Shown piece after piece: positions 52,869 to 61,849 of a stretch of 64,000 nt of DNA (position 1 is its first letter; every line of letters begins with the position of its first letter). Made by a program: the position numbers and the translations under genes. The stretch comes from an uncultured Rhodospirillales bacterium. Its GTDB lineage: Bacteria; Pseudomonadota; Alphaproteobacteria; Rhodospirillales; UBA2165. Below the pieces are notes generated by a model. That model saw only the letters and a list, made by a program, of their open reading frames with translations, was not told the origin of the DNA and ran no database searches. The DNA is taken from contig CAJXKD010000002.1 of NCBI GenBank assembly GCA_913055735.1, positions 1 to 64,000 of the forward strand. The letters are read 5' to 3'.

Positions 52869-53579
52869 TCAGCCGGCGCCGAGGTAGGCTTTCTGGACGG
52901 TTTCGTCCTTGGCCAACGCTTCGGCCGTATCCGAGCCGGTAATATGGCCATTGTCGAGCAGGTAGCCACGATCTGCGATGGCGAGGCTCTGCTTGGCGTT
53001 CTGTTCCACCAGGAAAATGCTCATCCCGGTTTCCTTCACCGCCGTGAGCGAGCGAAACAACTCGCTGCACAGAAGCGGTGACAGGCCAAGGGACGGTTCG
53101 TCCAGCATCAGGATCGATGGGGCGGACATCATCGCCCGCCCGATTGCGACCATTTGACGCTCCCCGCCACTCATGGTGCGCACGGCCTGTTTGCGCCGTT
53201 CGGCCAGCCGGGGGAAAAGGGTCAGAATACGGTCGAGGTTCTCTTTCTCATGCGCCCGCGCCCGCTTGGGATGGGCTCCCAACTGAAGGTTCTCCATCAC
53301 GGTGAGGTCGGCGAAGATACCCCGGTCCTCGGGGACGAGGGCGATCCCCGACTCCACCACTTCATGCGCGGGCCTGTGGGTGATATTCACGCCGTCCATA
53401 ACGACGGAAGCACCTTTCATGGCCGGTGTCAGACCGCCGATTGCCCTTAGGAACGTACTTTTGCCGGCGCCGTTTGCACCCAGCATCACCACGATCTCGT
53501 TCTGGCGAATTTCGACGGAGGCGCTTTCGACAGCCCGGTGGCGTCCGTAGAAGACGGATATGTTCTTGGCTTCAAGCAT
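52869..53579 (-). CDS. livF: Branched-chain amino acid-type ABC transporter ATPase LivF
   Basis: This 236-residue LivF-like ATPase has Walker A GANGAGKST, signature MSGGERQM and Walker B ILMLDEPSLGLSP. The start is ATG 53579, overlapping livG by 8 bp; the few upstream codons of the frame mirror livG. It is the last gene of a five-gene importer on the minus strand. The substrate may be an amino acid, an amide or an aromatic acid, as Liv-type importers are diverse. Confidence 0.93.
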   Translation of the reverse strand: MLEAKNISVFYGRHRAVESASVEIRQNEIVVMLGANGAGKSTFLRAIGGLTPAMKGASVVMDGVNITHRPAHEVVESGIALVPEDRGIFADLTVMENLQLGAHPKRARAHEKENLDRILTLFPRLAERRKQAVRTMSGGERQMVAIGRAMMSAPSILMLDEPSLGLSPLLCSELFRSLTAVKETGMSIFLVEQNAKQSLAIADRGYLLDNGHITGSDTAEALAKDETVQKAYLGAG

Positions 53580-54318
53580 TCTCGTCCCCCAGGTAGGCAC
53601 GGATGACTTCGGGGTCGGCCAGTACCTCTGCGGTGCCGCCCTCGGCGATCTTAACGCCGCTGCTCATGACCACGCAGCGGGAGCATAGGGACCGAATGGC
53701 ATCCATCACGTGTTCGACGATGATGATCGTCCGGCCTTCGTTGGCCAATTGTTCGATCAGGGCGATTCCTGTACGCAACTCGCTGGGATTCAGACCGGCC
53801 AGCCATTCGTCGAGCAATAGAACCTTGGGGTCGGAAATAAGCGCCCGGGCCAGTTCCAAACGTTTCTGGTCGATATAGGTGAGGGTACTGACCGGACGGT
53901 TCTCGATACCCTCGAGACCGACGCGTTGCAGCAATTCCCGTGCGCGGTCGTGGAGCTCGGCCCCCCACATTTTGGCATGGCCGAAGACCCCGCCGGCTTC
54001 GGCGTTCTCGAGGACCGTCAACGACGGTAGCATGCGGACGATTTGGAATGTTCGCGCAACGCCCCTGTGTGCGATATCGGCGGCAGGCGCTCCGGCAATA
54101 TTCTCACCATAGAGGCGGATTTCGCCGTTGTTGGGTTTCAGCGCGCCGGAGATAAGGTTCATCATGGTCGTCTTGCCCGATCCGTTCGGGCCGATCAGGC
54201 CGATGACCTCGTTCTCGTGCAGGTCGAATGACACGTTGTTGACGGCAACCAGGCCGCCGAAGCTCCGGGTAACATCCTGAATGGAGAGTGCTGGTTGGGT
54301 GGTCACATGATTATCCAT
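53572..54318 (-). CDS. livG: Branched-chain amino acid-type ABC transporter ATPase LivG
   Basis: This LivG-like ATPase of about 248 residues has Walker A GPNGSGKTT. The signature region is degenerate: where LSGGxxR is expected it reads STLTYIDQKRLELARAL (Tyr-Ile for Gly-Gly), a variation known among Liv ATPases. Walker B is VLLLDEWLAGLNP, with Trp in place of Pro after DE. ATG 54318 is chosen because AAGGTGA lies 5 nt upstream. It overlaps livM by 8 bp. Confidence 0.92.
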   Translation of the reverse strand: MDNHVTTQPALSIQDVTRSFGGLVAVNNVSFDLHENEVIGLIGPNGSGKTTMMNLISGALKPNNGEIRLYGENIAGAPAADIAHRGVARTFQIVRMLPSLTVLENAEAGGVFGHAKMWGAELHDRARELLQRVGLEGIENRPVSTLTYIDQKRLELARALISDPKVLLLDEWLAGLNPSELRTGIALIEQLANEGRTIIIVEHVMDAIRSLCSRCVVMSSGVKIAEGGTAEVLADPEVIRAYLGDENA

Positions 54319-55240
54319 GCTGGTCACCTTTCCACTTCTGAATGCCGCTTTCGATAAGGCCAACGATCCCGTGCGGAATGAAGTAGACGATCAAAAGGAA
54401 GGCAGCGCCCAGCAGCAATGTCGTCTGGGTGGGGAAATTGGCGCTGATCAGTTCCCATAGAATGGTAAAGGGGATAACCCCGAGAAGCGGTCCCCATAGG
54501 CGATGGACGCCTCCCAACAACGCCATGATCACGACCTGGAAGGAAATGAAGGGGTTAAAAGCAATTGTTGGTTCAACATAACTGTAGCGCGGGGCGACCA
54601 ACGCACCGGTAATGGAGGCGAAGGTGCAGGAGATCACGAACAGGATGACCTTTGCCCGTGCCGTATTGATCCCACTATGGACGGCGACGACCTCGTCATT
54701 TCCGATGATACGCAGGGCGAAGCCCAGTCGCGAGCGGCCGATCCACCAGCCGATCAGGAACACCACGGCGGCTAGTACCAGGAGGGCCCAGTAAATTTGC
54801 GGGTCGGTAAAATCGGTCAGCACATAAAGGCCGCTTGAGGTGCCCATGGTCGCCTGTCCCCAAGAGACGACCTGGCGGATCAATTCCGCCAGCCCCAGGG
54901 TGAAGATGACGAAATAGACACCCGAGATCCTCAGCGTCGCGAGGCCGACAATGGCGGAGAAGAGAGCCCCGACCACCGCGCCGATCAGCACCAGGACCGG
55001 GAAGGGCAGCAGGTCGATCCCGCCAGCCACGACGTACATGCCGATCCCGAAGAACGCCGCGACGGCGAGCGAAATATAATTGGTCGGTCCGGAAAACAGC
55101 GTCCATGACGTCGCAAGAACGGTGTAAACGGCGATCGAAACGCCGATCGACAGCAAATACCCGGAGCTGATAAGGGGGAGCGTTGCGGCTGCGAGAAACA
55201 GGATAACGGCGATGCCGAATGTACGTACTTCGGAATTCAT
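54311..55240 (-). CDS. livM: Branched-chain amino acid-type ABC permease LivM
   Basis: This permease of about 309 residues has roughly eight to ten helices. The family stretches WTLFSGPTNYISLAVAAFFG and LRIIGNDEVVAVHSGINTAR are typical of LivM. The start ATG 55240 shares one base with the livH stop (TGATG). The long upstream extension of the frame is a mirror of livH. Confidence 0.92.
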   Translation of the reverse strand: MNSEVRTFGIAVILFLAAATLPLISSGYLLSIGVSIAVYTVLATSWTLFSGPTNYISLAVAAFFGIGMYVVAGGIDLLPFPVLVLIGAVVGALFSAIVGLATLRISGVYFVIFTLGLAELIRQVVSWGQATMGTSSGLYVLTDFTDPQIYWALLVLAAVVFLIGWWIGRSRLGFALRIIGNDEVVAVHSGINTARAKVILFVISCTFASITGALVAPRYSYVEPTIAFNPFISFQVVIMALLGGVHRLWGPLLGVIPFTILWELISANFPTQTTLLLGAAFLLIVYFIPHGIVGLIESGIQKWKGDQHG

Positions 55241-56106
55241 CACGACGTCCGCCTCCCAAACAGCCCCTGCGGACGCACCAACAAAATAATCAAAAAGAGA
55301 ACATAGGCGGCCGCCAGCGTTAGGCCGGGGTCGACCAGAATCGCGACGACGGTTTCGGTGAGCCCAAGAATAAAGGCGGCGAGAATGGCGCCCCGGATAT
55401 CGCTGACCCCGCCCATGATGACGATGACCAACGCCTTTAACGTGAAAATCACCCCAAGCGAGGCATCGAAAGTCAGGAACATACTGAGCATCATGCCGCC
55501 AGCCGCCGTAACGGCACCGCCCAAGGCGAAGGCAAGGGCGGAGGCGTTGACGACATTGATGCTGACAAGGCTCGCCGCGGATGGGTTGACCGCAACGGCC
55601 CGTAGCGTGAGGCCCGCACGCGTTCGGTTTAGCCAGACATATAAACCAACACACAAAACAGCGGAGCCGAGAAAGGCGGCGATGCGGTTCAGGCCGTAAG
55701 TCTCTCCCAAAAGATGGACGGGAGACGCCATATAGGAATAACTGAGGTAGTCGCCGCCGAACACCGCCAGCAGGATGCCGATGAAGATAAAGCTGATGCC
55801 GAAGGTCGCGAGGATACTGTCGACTTCAAGCTGTCCTTGATTCTTGGCGCGTTTGACCAGAGGAAGCATCAGGAAGCGGTAGATGGCCCAGTTGACGACA
55901 AAGGCCAACGGAACGATGCCGATCAAGGCGACAAAGGGGCTGACTTGTGTGGCGGAAAAAAACCAGAAAGTTCCGAAAGCAGCGGCAACCAGAACCTCGC
56001 CATTGGCCAGGTTCATGATGCGTGCGACGCCGTATTGGAGCTGCAGTCCCATTGCCATAAGGGCGTAGGTGCCGCCCAGCAGCAGCCCGATAATAATTAT
56101 TTCCAT
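55240..56106 (-). CDS. livH: Branched-chain amino acid-type ABC permease LivH
   Basis: This 288-residue permease has the LivH-typical start LLLGGTYALMAMGLQLQYGV and ARIMNLANGEVLVAAAFG, and the cytoplasmic loop LRAVAVNPSAASLVSINV. It follows the binding-protein gene by 71 bp and overlaps livM by one base. Confidence 0.93.
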   Translation of the reverse strand: MEIIIIGLLLGGTYALMAMGLQLQYGVARIMNLANGEVLVAAAFGTFWFFSATQVSPFVALIGIVPLAFVVNWAIYRFLMLPLVKRAKNQGQLEVDSILATFGISFIFIGILLAVFGGDYLSYSYMASPVHLLGETYGLNRIAAFLGSAVLCVGLYVWLNRTRAGLTLRAVAVNPSAASLVSINVVNASALAFALGGAVTAAGGMMLSMFLTFDASLGVIFTLKALVIVIMGGVSDIRGAILAAFILGLTETVVAILVDPGLTLAAAYVLFLIILLVRPQGLFGRRTS

Positions 56107-56177
56107 TTTGGGTTCTTAAAAGTCTCAAAAGAAATGGCCCGGTGCCAGATAGAGGCACCGGGCACATTTTTGTCGTC

Positions 56178-57374
56178 TTACCAGCCCGTCTTCAGGCGAA
56201 CCGGTTTGCCATCGCTGACATTGACACCGTTGACACCATGGAAGATGCCATCCTGCCACTGTCCAACAGTCCACAGCCATTGCAACCGCTGGCTGGAGAG
56301 GTCGATCTCGCCAATCAGCGTGTTGAATTTGTGGGTCTTGATGTGTTCGGTGATGGCTTTGCGATCCATGGAGCCGACGGCCTCGATGGATTGCTCGATG
56401 ATTTGCAGCATCGAATAATAGACCGGGTTACCCCAGTAATCGCCATCGACGCCGGTGACGTCCTTGAGTTCCTTGTAGAACTTCTCCAGTTCCGGCGTGT
56501 ACTTCACACCGCCCGCACCGAGAATGTTCTCGGACGCATCGCCAACCGCTTTCTTGAAGACGGGGAAAGCGGTCGCGACGGCTGAGTAGTAAGCCTTCAC
56601 ATCGAGACCTTCGATCTTTGCCTGCTGGGCCAGACCGATGGTGTCCGGCGGATAGGACCAAGCGACAAACGCATCGGGGTTGGCCGCTTTTGCCGCCTTG
56701 ATCACCGGCGCCAGGTCCTGGGTGCCGAGCGGGTAGGACTTGTCGTAGACGATTTCGAAGCCGGCTTCCTTGAACAGTGGCCGGCCGGCGTTGGCGAGCT
56801 CGATGCCGAATGCATCGGCAACGTTGACGACGGCAACCTTGTTGCCGATCTTGCCCTCATCCTTCAGCTTTTTGAGAACGTCGATGGCCGTCTTCGCGTA
56901 CGACGTCGTCGAGCCTTGGACGAAGAACAGGCCCGGATAGCGCTTCACCAACTCGTCCATCTTGTCGGTAACGGCGGCCTGAGCCAATTGCGGGTAACCG
57001 TATTTGTCGAAAATCGGCGCCACGGCCAAGTTGAAGCCGGTGCCGTATGGGGCCATGATGAAATCGGCCTTGTCGACGGTCGCGAGCCGCTGAACCGCCT
57101 TGATGGTTTCGCCCGGCTGGGTGCGATCATCATAGACAATCAACTCAATCTTGCGTTGGCCGTCTTTCAACTTGAGACCACCGCGGGCGTTGACCTGATG
57201 GGCCCAAAGTTCGAAGTTCGGGAAGTGCGTCACGGCCGCGCCGCCCGCGAGGGGGCCCGTCTTCGGACCGACGACACCGATCTTGATCGGATCCGCTGCT
57301 TGCGCGGAACCGAGGCCAAATGAACCGGCCAGCACTGCCGCTGCAGCAAGTTTGAAAATGGTACGTCTTTGCAT
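56178..57374 (-). CDS. Liv-type ABC transporter substrate-binding protein
   Basis: This 398-residue periplasmic receptor has a signal peptide at residues 1-26 (LAAAAVLAGSFGLGSAQA). The type I binding-protein start IKIGVVGPKTGPLAGG and NARGGLKLKDGQRKIELIVY fit LivK-like receptors. It leads the importer operon. GGAGGAGG lies 4 nt before the ATG, a very strong ribosome site suited to high output. The ligand is unknown; the degradative neighbours suggest it is their substrate. The 248 bp upstream contain GCCGGG/CCCGGC (57400-57419), a small hairpin in the leader. Confidence 0.92.
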   Translation of the reverse strand: MQRRTIFKLAAAAVLAGSFGLGSAQAADPIKIGVVGPKTGPLAGGAAVTHFPNFELWAHQVNARGGLKLKDGQRKIELIVYDDRTQPGETIKAVQRLATVDKADFIMAPYGTGFNLAVAPIFDKYGYPQLAQAAVTDKMDELVKRYPGLFFVQGSTTSYAKTAIDVLKKLKDEGKIGNKVAVVNVADAFGIELANAGRPLFKEAGFEIVYDKSYPLGTQDLAPVIKAAKAANPDAFVAWSYPPDTIGLAQQAKIEGLDVKAYYSAVATAFPVFKKAVGDASENILGAGGVKYTPELEKFYKELKDVTGVDGDYWGNPVYYSMLQIIEQSIEAVGSMDRKAITEHIKTHKFNTLIGEIDLSSQRLQWLWTVGQWQDGIFHGVNGVNVSDGKPVRLKTGW

Positions 57375-57622
57375 AGCCTCCTCCGTGTGTGGCTGTTTTG
57401 CCGGGCCTGTCGTCCCGGCGGTTTGATTTTGGGGGAAAACTGATCCCCTCCCTGGTTCGGGCGGCCCCTATTTTATCGTGGGAATTCGCCCAATTGGTTC
57501 CGGCACTTGATACACTGCGAAACTGGGAGAGTCTACGAAATGAATTCAGTTTTTCCTAGATATTAATAGCTTAGGCGCTCTCTTCGAGAGGTTACAGTCC
57601 TTATCCGCAGTATCCGGGCGAT

Positions 57623-58432
57623 TCAGGAGGCTTCCGCCAGTTCGCTCCGCCTTACGATGAAGGCTTCGCCCCGCTCCAGGTAGTCGCTGACGACGTTGAA
57701 ATAGCGTTCAGGTTGATCCACTTGCATCTGATGCGCGGCGTCATAGACGTAGATAACGTCGCACTTGGGCAGGTTCTCTTTAAGAATATGGACCGTTTCC
57801 GGTGGGATTCCGATCTCGGCGGTGCCGTAGAGCAGCAACGTCGACGAGCGAATATCCGCCAATTTGGCAACCAGGTCCTCATCAAGAGCGATGCCGCCGT
57901 GGAACCGTTGTCCAGCATCGTAGTTGGCAAGGGTTTCCTCGAAGGTCCGATCGTCTTCGGGGAGACGGTTTTCGGGGTGGGTAAACAGCATCCGTTGCAT
58001 GCCGTCGGGATCGCGCTGTAGGCCGCCCTTGCCGCCGGGCCGGAAGCCCGCCGGTGCTTCCAGGACCAGAAGTTCCACCATCTCGGGGTGGTTGGCTGCC
58101 AGCCAGCATGCCGTCCAACCGCCGAAGGACAGGCCGATCACGTCGCAGCCGGTGCCTATTTCTTTGCCGATGAAGTCGGCAATCAGCGACGCCAATGCCG
58201 GCATGCTATCGATCTTGTCCGATGGTGCGCTGCCGTCAAAGCCGGGATAAATAGGGAGGTGCACGCGGAATTTTTCGCTCAGCATTTGCAACGGCCGCGT
58301 CCAGCGCAGGCCTCCCGTACCGTGCAAAAAAACGATCGGTTCGCCGTCGCCCGCGACGTAGTAGTCCATGGCTCCCGCGCTAAGAGTTGCTGTCTTTCGT
58401 TCGAACCCAAGGGTACCTGATGCGTGTGCCAT
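57623..58432 (-). CDS. Alpha/beta-fold hydrolase
   Basis: This 269-residue hydrolase has the oxyanion HGTGG segment at residues 37-41, nucleophile S102 in GLSFGG, and the catalytic His in YDAAHQMQVDQPERY. The acid position after the sixth strand reads LLYGTAEIGIP, i.e. Glu where Asp is usual. It lies 2 bp after the LLM oxidoreductase gene on the same strand, suggesting one pathway; an ester, lactone or C-C bond may be cut. Confidence 0.88.
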   Translation of the reverse strand: MAHASGTLGFERKTATLSAGAMDYYVAGDGEPIVFLHGTGGLRWTRPLQMLSEKFRVHLPIYPGFDGSAPSDKIDSMPALASLIADFIGKEIGTGCDVIGLSFGGWTACWLAANHPEMVELLVLEAPAGFRPGGKGGLQRDPDGMQRMLFTHPENRLPEDDRTFEETLANYDAGQRFHGGIALDEDLVAKLADIRSSTLLLYGTAEIGIPPETVHILKENLPKCDVIYVYDAAHQMQVDQPERYFNVVSDYLERGEAFIVRRSELAEAS

Positions 58433-58434
58433 GA

Positions 58435-59649
58435 TTATTCTCCTGCCACTGCTATTTTCTGGGCCAGCTCGGGCTCCGGTTCACGGACCGGACCGAGATC
58501 CGGCGGTGCGGTTTCTGGAGATTTCTGAAGGTCGCGGACCTCGGGCGCGACATAATCCCGGAACAACTCCATTCCCCGTGTCACCATATCGTTGGGCAGG
58601 TTGCCGATCTTAATGTTGGTATTGATCCAGCCACAGCCGAGTTCGGATGCGATACGTTTGATCTGTTTCACGACGGTTTCCGGTTTGCCGCAAAGGATGG
58701 TGCCGTCGTGGACCGCGTCTTCGATGGTGCGTTCCCGTGCGTGTGCCAACCGGTGAAGGAAGAAGTCGCTGTTGGATTGCGAGCGGTAGTACTTGGTTTT
58801 TTGCAGCACGATCTGTTGAGCATTGCGCTGCACCCCAAGGAGCGTCTTGGTAAAGTACTTCACGGCGCTTCCCAGCGCTTCCTGGGCCTTTTCGTCGGTT
58901 TCCGCGATACAGGTATGGAATCCGCAAAGAATATGTTGTGGGCCTGGCTCCCAGCCGCATTTACGTGCTTCGTCGATATAAGCCTCGATGATCTGGCGCC
59001 CCTTTTCGAGGTTGGGGATGAAGACCATGCCTAACATGGCGCCGTTGCGCGCGGCATAGCGTGCCGAATTCTCGTTGCTGCCTGACATCATGATGGGGGG
59101 ATGCGGCTGCTGGTAAGGCCGCGGCCAAATGGAAACGGCGCGGAACTGATAGTGTTCACCCTCCCAACCGAAGGGTGCCGGCTCGGTCCACGCCTTTTTG
59201 ATGAGTTGCGTTGCTTCGTTCAGCCGCGCCCGGCTTTCGTCGGGCGGCAGGTTATAGGCGATATATTCATGGGGAATGCCACGCATGAAGCCGGTCATCA
59301 GCCGGCCACCCGAAATCACGTCGAGCATGGCGTATTCTTCGGCCACCCGGATGGGGTTCAAGAGCGGCACCAGATTGCCGAACATGGTGATTTTCACGCG
59401 TTCGGTGCGGTGCGCAAGGATTGACCCGATCAAGTTGCAGTTGTTCATCAGGCCGTAGGGACTGAAATGGTGTTCGTTGCAGCCGATGGCGTCCCAGCCG
59501 CATTCCTCACCATAGATCAGCGTGTCGATGTAGGTTTGATACAGCTCGTGCCCTTTTTTGGGCTCGAAGTCGCTGTTGTTGACCGGCCACACATCGTCAC
59601 GCTCGGGGAAGCTGTCCCAAGGCATGAGATGGAAGAGATTGAAACGCAT
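58435..59649 (-). CDS. LLM-class flavin-dependent monooxygenase (luciferase-like)
   Basis: This 404-residue bacterial luciferase-family enzyme uses reduced FMN and oxygen. Family stretches include MPWDSF, CNEHHFSPYG, ARMNEA-like substrate-loop residues (SRARLNEATQLIKKAW) and PPIMMSGSNENSARYAA. The start is ATG 59649: GGGGAG is 6 nt upstream. The frame is open to 59694 but without family similarity. It sits between the TauD-like dioxygenase gene (26 bp upstream) and the hydrolase gene, so all three are probably one operon. Substrate unknown. Confidence 0.9.
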   Translation of the reverse strand: MRFNLFHLMPWDSFPERDDVWPVNNSDFEPKKGHELYQTYIDTLIYGEECGWDAIGCNEHHFSPYGLMNNCNLIGSILAHRTERVKITMFGNLVPLLNPIRVAEEYAMLDVISGGRLMTGFMRGIPHEYIAYNLPPDESRARLNEATQLIKKAWTEPAPFGWEGEHYQFRAVSIWPRPYQQPHPPIMMSGSNENSARYAARNGAMLGMVFIPNLEKGRQIIEAYIDEARKCGWEPGPQHILCGFHTCIAETDEKAQEALGSAVKYFTKTLLGVQRNAQQIVLQKTKYYRSQSNSDFFLHRLAHARERTIEDAVHDGTILCGKPETVVKQIKRIASELGCGWINTNIKIGNLPNDMVTRGMELFRDYVAPEVRDLQKSPETAPPDLGPVREPEPELAQKIAVAGE

Positions 59650-59675
59650 CGGTTGCTCCCCGGTTATTTCCTTCG

Positions 59676-60569
59676 TTAATCGACGAACGACCAAGACGGC
59701 GCATATTCGTCGATGGTCGTGCGGCGCATATCGCGCGGATAGGTGAGATCATCGAAGGATGTCGCGCGGTGCAGGGTGCAACGGTTGTCCCAAATCACCA
59801 GATCTCCCTCGTGCCACTTGTGGCTGTAGACGAATTGCGGTTGGGTGGCGAAATCGGCCAGTTCCTGGAGGAACGGTTGCGCCTCGCTGTCCGGCATCCC
59901 GACGATATGCTCCGCGTGCGCGCCGATCATCATCGCCTTGCGGTTCGAACGTGGCATGATACGCACCAGCGGGTGACAGACCGGCGGCATGGATTGGCGC
60001 TGCTCCTCGGTGATTTCCGTTTCTTTCAAGCCGCCCTTGATGCGCGAATGCCAAATGTTGTGAACGACCATCAGGTTTTCCATGCGCGCTTTGGTTTCCT
60101 CGGGCAGTGCGTCATAAGCAGCACGGCAATCGGCGAAGTCCGTGTTGCCACCCTCGGGCGGTACGGTACGTCCGTGCAGCATCGACCATTTGGTTGGCAA
60201 CGGGTTGAACGACGAATCCGTATGCCACAAGCGATCGCCGGAGCGCATCACGCGACGGGGGTGATCGGCGGCCATGATCTTACCGTTGAGGTCCAGATTG
60301 CCGGCATCGAACAAATATCGGCCCAGACGCTGCTGCTTGGATGCATGGCCCGTGATCGGTCCGGCCGGGGATTCACGAGGCCCGAAATAACGGCTCCATT
60401 CCGCATGTTCCTCGTCTGTCATAGTTTGATCGCGAAGCACGAGGACGGCGTACTCCGCCATCGCGTCCTCGACGAACTCGACGACCTCGGGTGTTGGAGT
60501 CTGACTACAATCGATCCCGGTCACTTCCGCGCCGAAAATCGGATGGATCGGTTTTACGTCGTAAGACAT
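59676..60569 (-). CDS. TauD/TfdA-family 2-oxoglutarate dioxygenase
   Basis: This 297-residue Fe(II)/2-oxoglutarate enzyme has iron ligands H116 and D118 in LWHTDSSFNPLP, a distal His in WDNRCTLHRAT, and the oxoglutarate-binding Arg in YPRDMRRTTIDEY. It looks closer to TfdA (2,4-D dioxygenase) than to TauD in its WHTD-S-F stretch. It would hydroxylate, and possibly thereby cleave, an ether, sulfonate or similar bond. It is first in the unit with the LLM oxidoreductase and hydrolase; 42 bp separate it from the MetE-like gene upstream. Confidence 0.9.
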   Translation of the reverse strand: MSYDVKPIHPIFGAEVTGIDCSQTPTPEVVEFVEDAMAEYAVLVLRDQTMTDEEHAEWSRYFGPRESPAGPITGHASKQQRLGRYLFDAGNLDLNGKIMAADHPRRVMRSGDRLWHTDSSFNPLPTKWSMLHGRTVPPEGGNTDFADCRAAYDALPEETKARMENLMVVHNIWHSRIKGGLKETEITEEQRQSMPPVCHPLVRIMPRSNRKAMMIGAHAEHIVGMPDSEAQPFLQELADFATQPQFVYSHKWHEGDLVIWDNRCTLHRATSFDDLTYPRDMRRTTIDEYAPSWSFVD

Positions 60570-60611
60570 GGTCGATCTCCTTTCGCCTTTTTTCTTTGGT
60601 GTTTTCTTGAC

Positions 60612-61649
60612 CTACGTGAGCCCCAGTTCTTCCCGCACGATCCGGGTGCCGTCCGCCATCGCCTTGAGCTTAGCGAAGGCGATGTCCCGAGGCAGATATT
60701 TCATACCGCAATCGGGAGCGATGATCAGGCGTTCCGGCGGGATATGTTCCAGCGCCTCGCGGATCTGACCCGCGATGTCGTCCGGCCGTTCCACGGTTTC
60801 GGTTGCCAGGTTGAGAACACCGAAGATGACCGACTTGGTCGGCAGGTTTTCCAGGATCGTCGGGTCCAGTCCCGGCTCAGCGGCCTCGATGGAAATCTGG
60901 GTGGCGGCGCTGTCCTCCAACTCCGGCAGGAAAGAGTAGCCGGACGGTTTGTTCTTCACCACATAGGCGTAGCCGAAACACAAATGAACGGCTTTGGGAC
61001 CATCGATGCCTTCGAAAGCACGGTTGATCGCCGCAATGCCGTGCACAGCGGCCTCCTCGGCATTGGATTGCAGATAGGGTTCGTCAAGTTGAACGACGTC
61101 GGCACCTGCCGCCTTGAGTTCCCGCAACTCGGCGTTGACTGCGTCGGCATAGGCGTCGATCAACGCCTTCTCGTCGTTGTAATGCTCATCGACGGCGAGG
61201 CGCGTCATGGTAAAGGGGCCGGGAACGGTGACCTTGATGGCGCGGTCGGTTTGGGCGCGGAGAAACGCTACATCGCGTTTGAACACGCTTTCGCGGCGGC
61301 CGATCGGGCCGGCGACGCGCGGCACCAGCGTCGGCCTGCCGATCCGGCTTTTGACCTCGGCCGGGTTGTCCAGATCGATGCCGTCGAGTGCATTTGCGAA
61401 TTGGTTGAAATAACTTTCGCGCCGCACTTCGCCGTCGGTCAGGATGTCGACACCGGCACGCTCCATGTCCTGAACGGCGAGGCGCACGGCGTCATCCTGC
61501 GCCTCGACGAGTCGGTCGCCGGAAAACCGCCATACGTCCTTCATCCGCACACGTGGCGGACCGGCGGCCATCAGTTTCTCTTTGTCGATAAGCCAACCGG
61601 GTTGCGGATAACTGCCGACAAGCGTGGTCGGAATGAGTGGCTGCGCCAA
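60612..61649 (-). CDS. MetE C-terminal-domain-like methyltransferase (copy 1)
   Basis: This 345-residue single-domain protein matches only the catalytic half of cobalamin-independent methionine synthase. The zinc-ligand motifs are present: HLC in KAVHLCFGYAY and DCG in IIAPDCGMKYL. The N-terminal half of true MetE is absent. Such short MetE-like proteins are thought to move methyl groups between small molecules, and are common in degradation clusters. It is divergent from copy 2 and co-directional with the TauD-like gene. Confidence 0.87.
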   Translation of the reverse strand: MAQPLIPTTLVGSYPQPGWLIDKEKLMAAGPPRVRMKDVWRFSGDRLVEAQDDAVRLAVQDMERAGVDILTDGEVRRESYFNQFANALDGIDLDNPAEVKSRIGRPTLVPRVAGPIGRRESVFKRDVAFLRAQTDRAIKVTVPGPFTMTRLAVDEHYNDEKALIDAYADAVNAELRELKAAGADVVQLDEPYLQSNAEEAAVHGIAAINRAFEGIDGPKAVHLCFGYAYVVKNKPSGYSFLPELEDSAATQISIEAAEPGLDPTILENLPTKSVIFGVLNLATETVERPDDIAGQIREALEHIPPERLIIAPDCGMKYLPRDIAFAKLKAMADGTRIVREELGLT

Positions 61650-61750
61650 ATTGTCCTCCTGGCGTACCGGCCACCTGTTATGGGTTGTTAATGACGGCCG
61701 GCGCGTTTCTAACTTGGGAAAGCAGTTTACTTTTGGCCACCGAATTAGAA

Positions 61751-61764
61751 ATATCCAATATCCA
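61751..61764. repeat. Tandem ATATCCA repeat in the divergent region of the MetE-like pair
   Basis: ATATCCA occurs twice in tandem (61751-61757, 61758-61764), followed by ATATCAGA at 61769, in the intergenic stretch of about 200 bp between the two divergent MetE-like genes. It could be a shared operator; no regulator gene is next to it. Confidence 0.3.
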
Positions 61765-61849
61765 AAAAATATCAGATGTCCGCCCTACGATGCCGGGAAA
61801 ATCCCACTTTTCCGGTGGTAATCAAAGAGGCGGCGTGGGAGCAGAAAGA

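Noticed and set aside
59769..61691. 640-codon open frame on the plus strand
   Set aside because: It is antisense to two well-supported genes (TauD-like and MetE-like) and has no family features; long antisense frames are common in GC-rich genomes.
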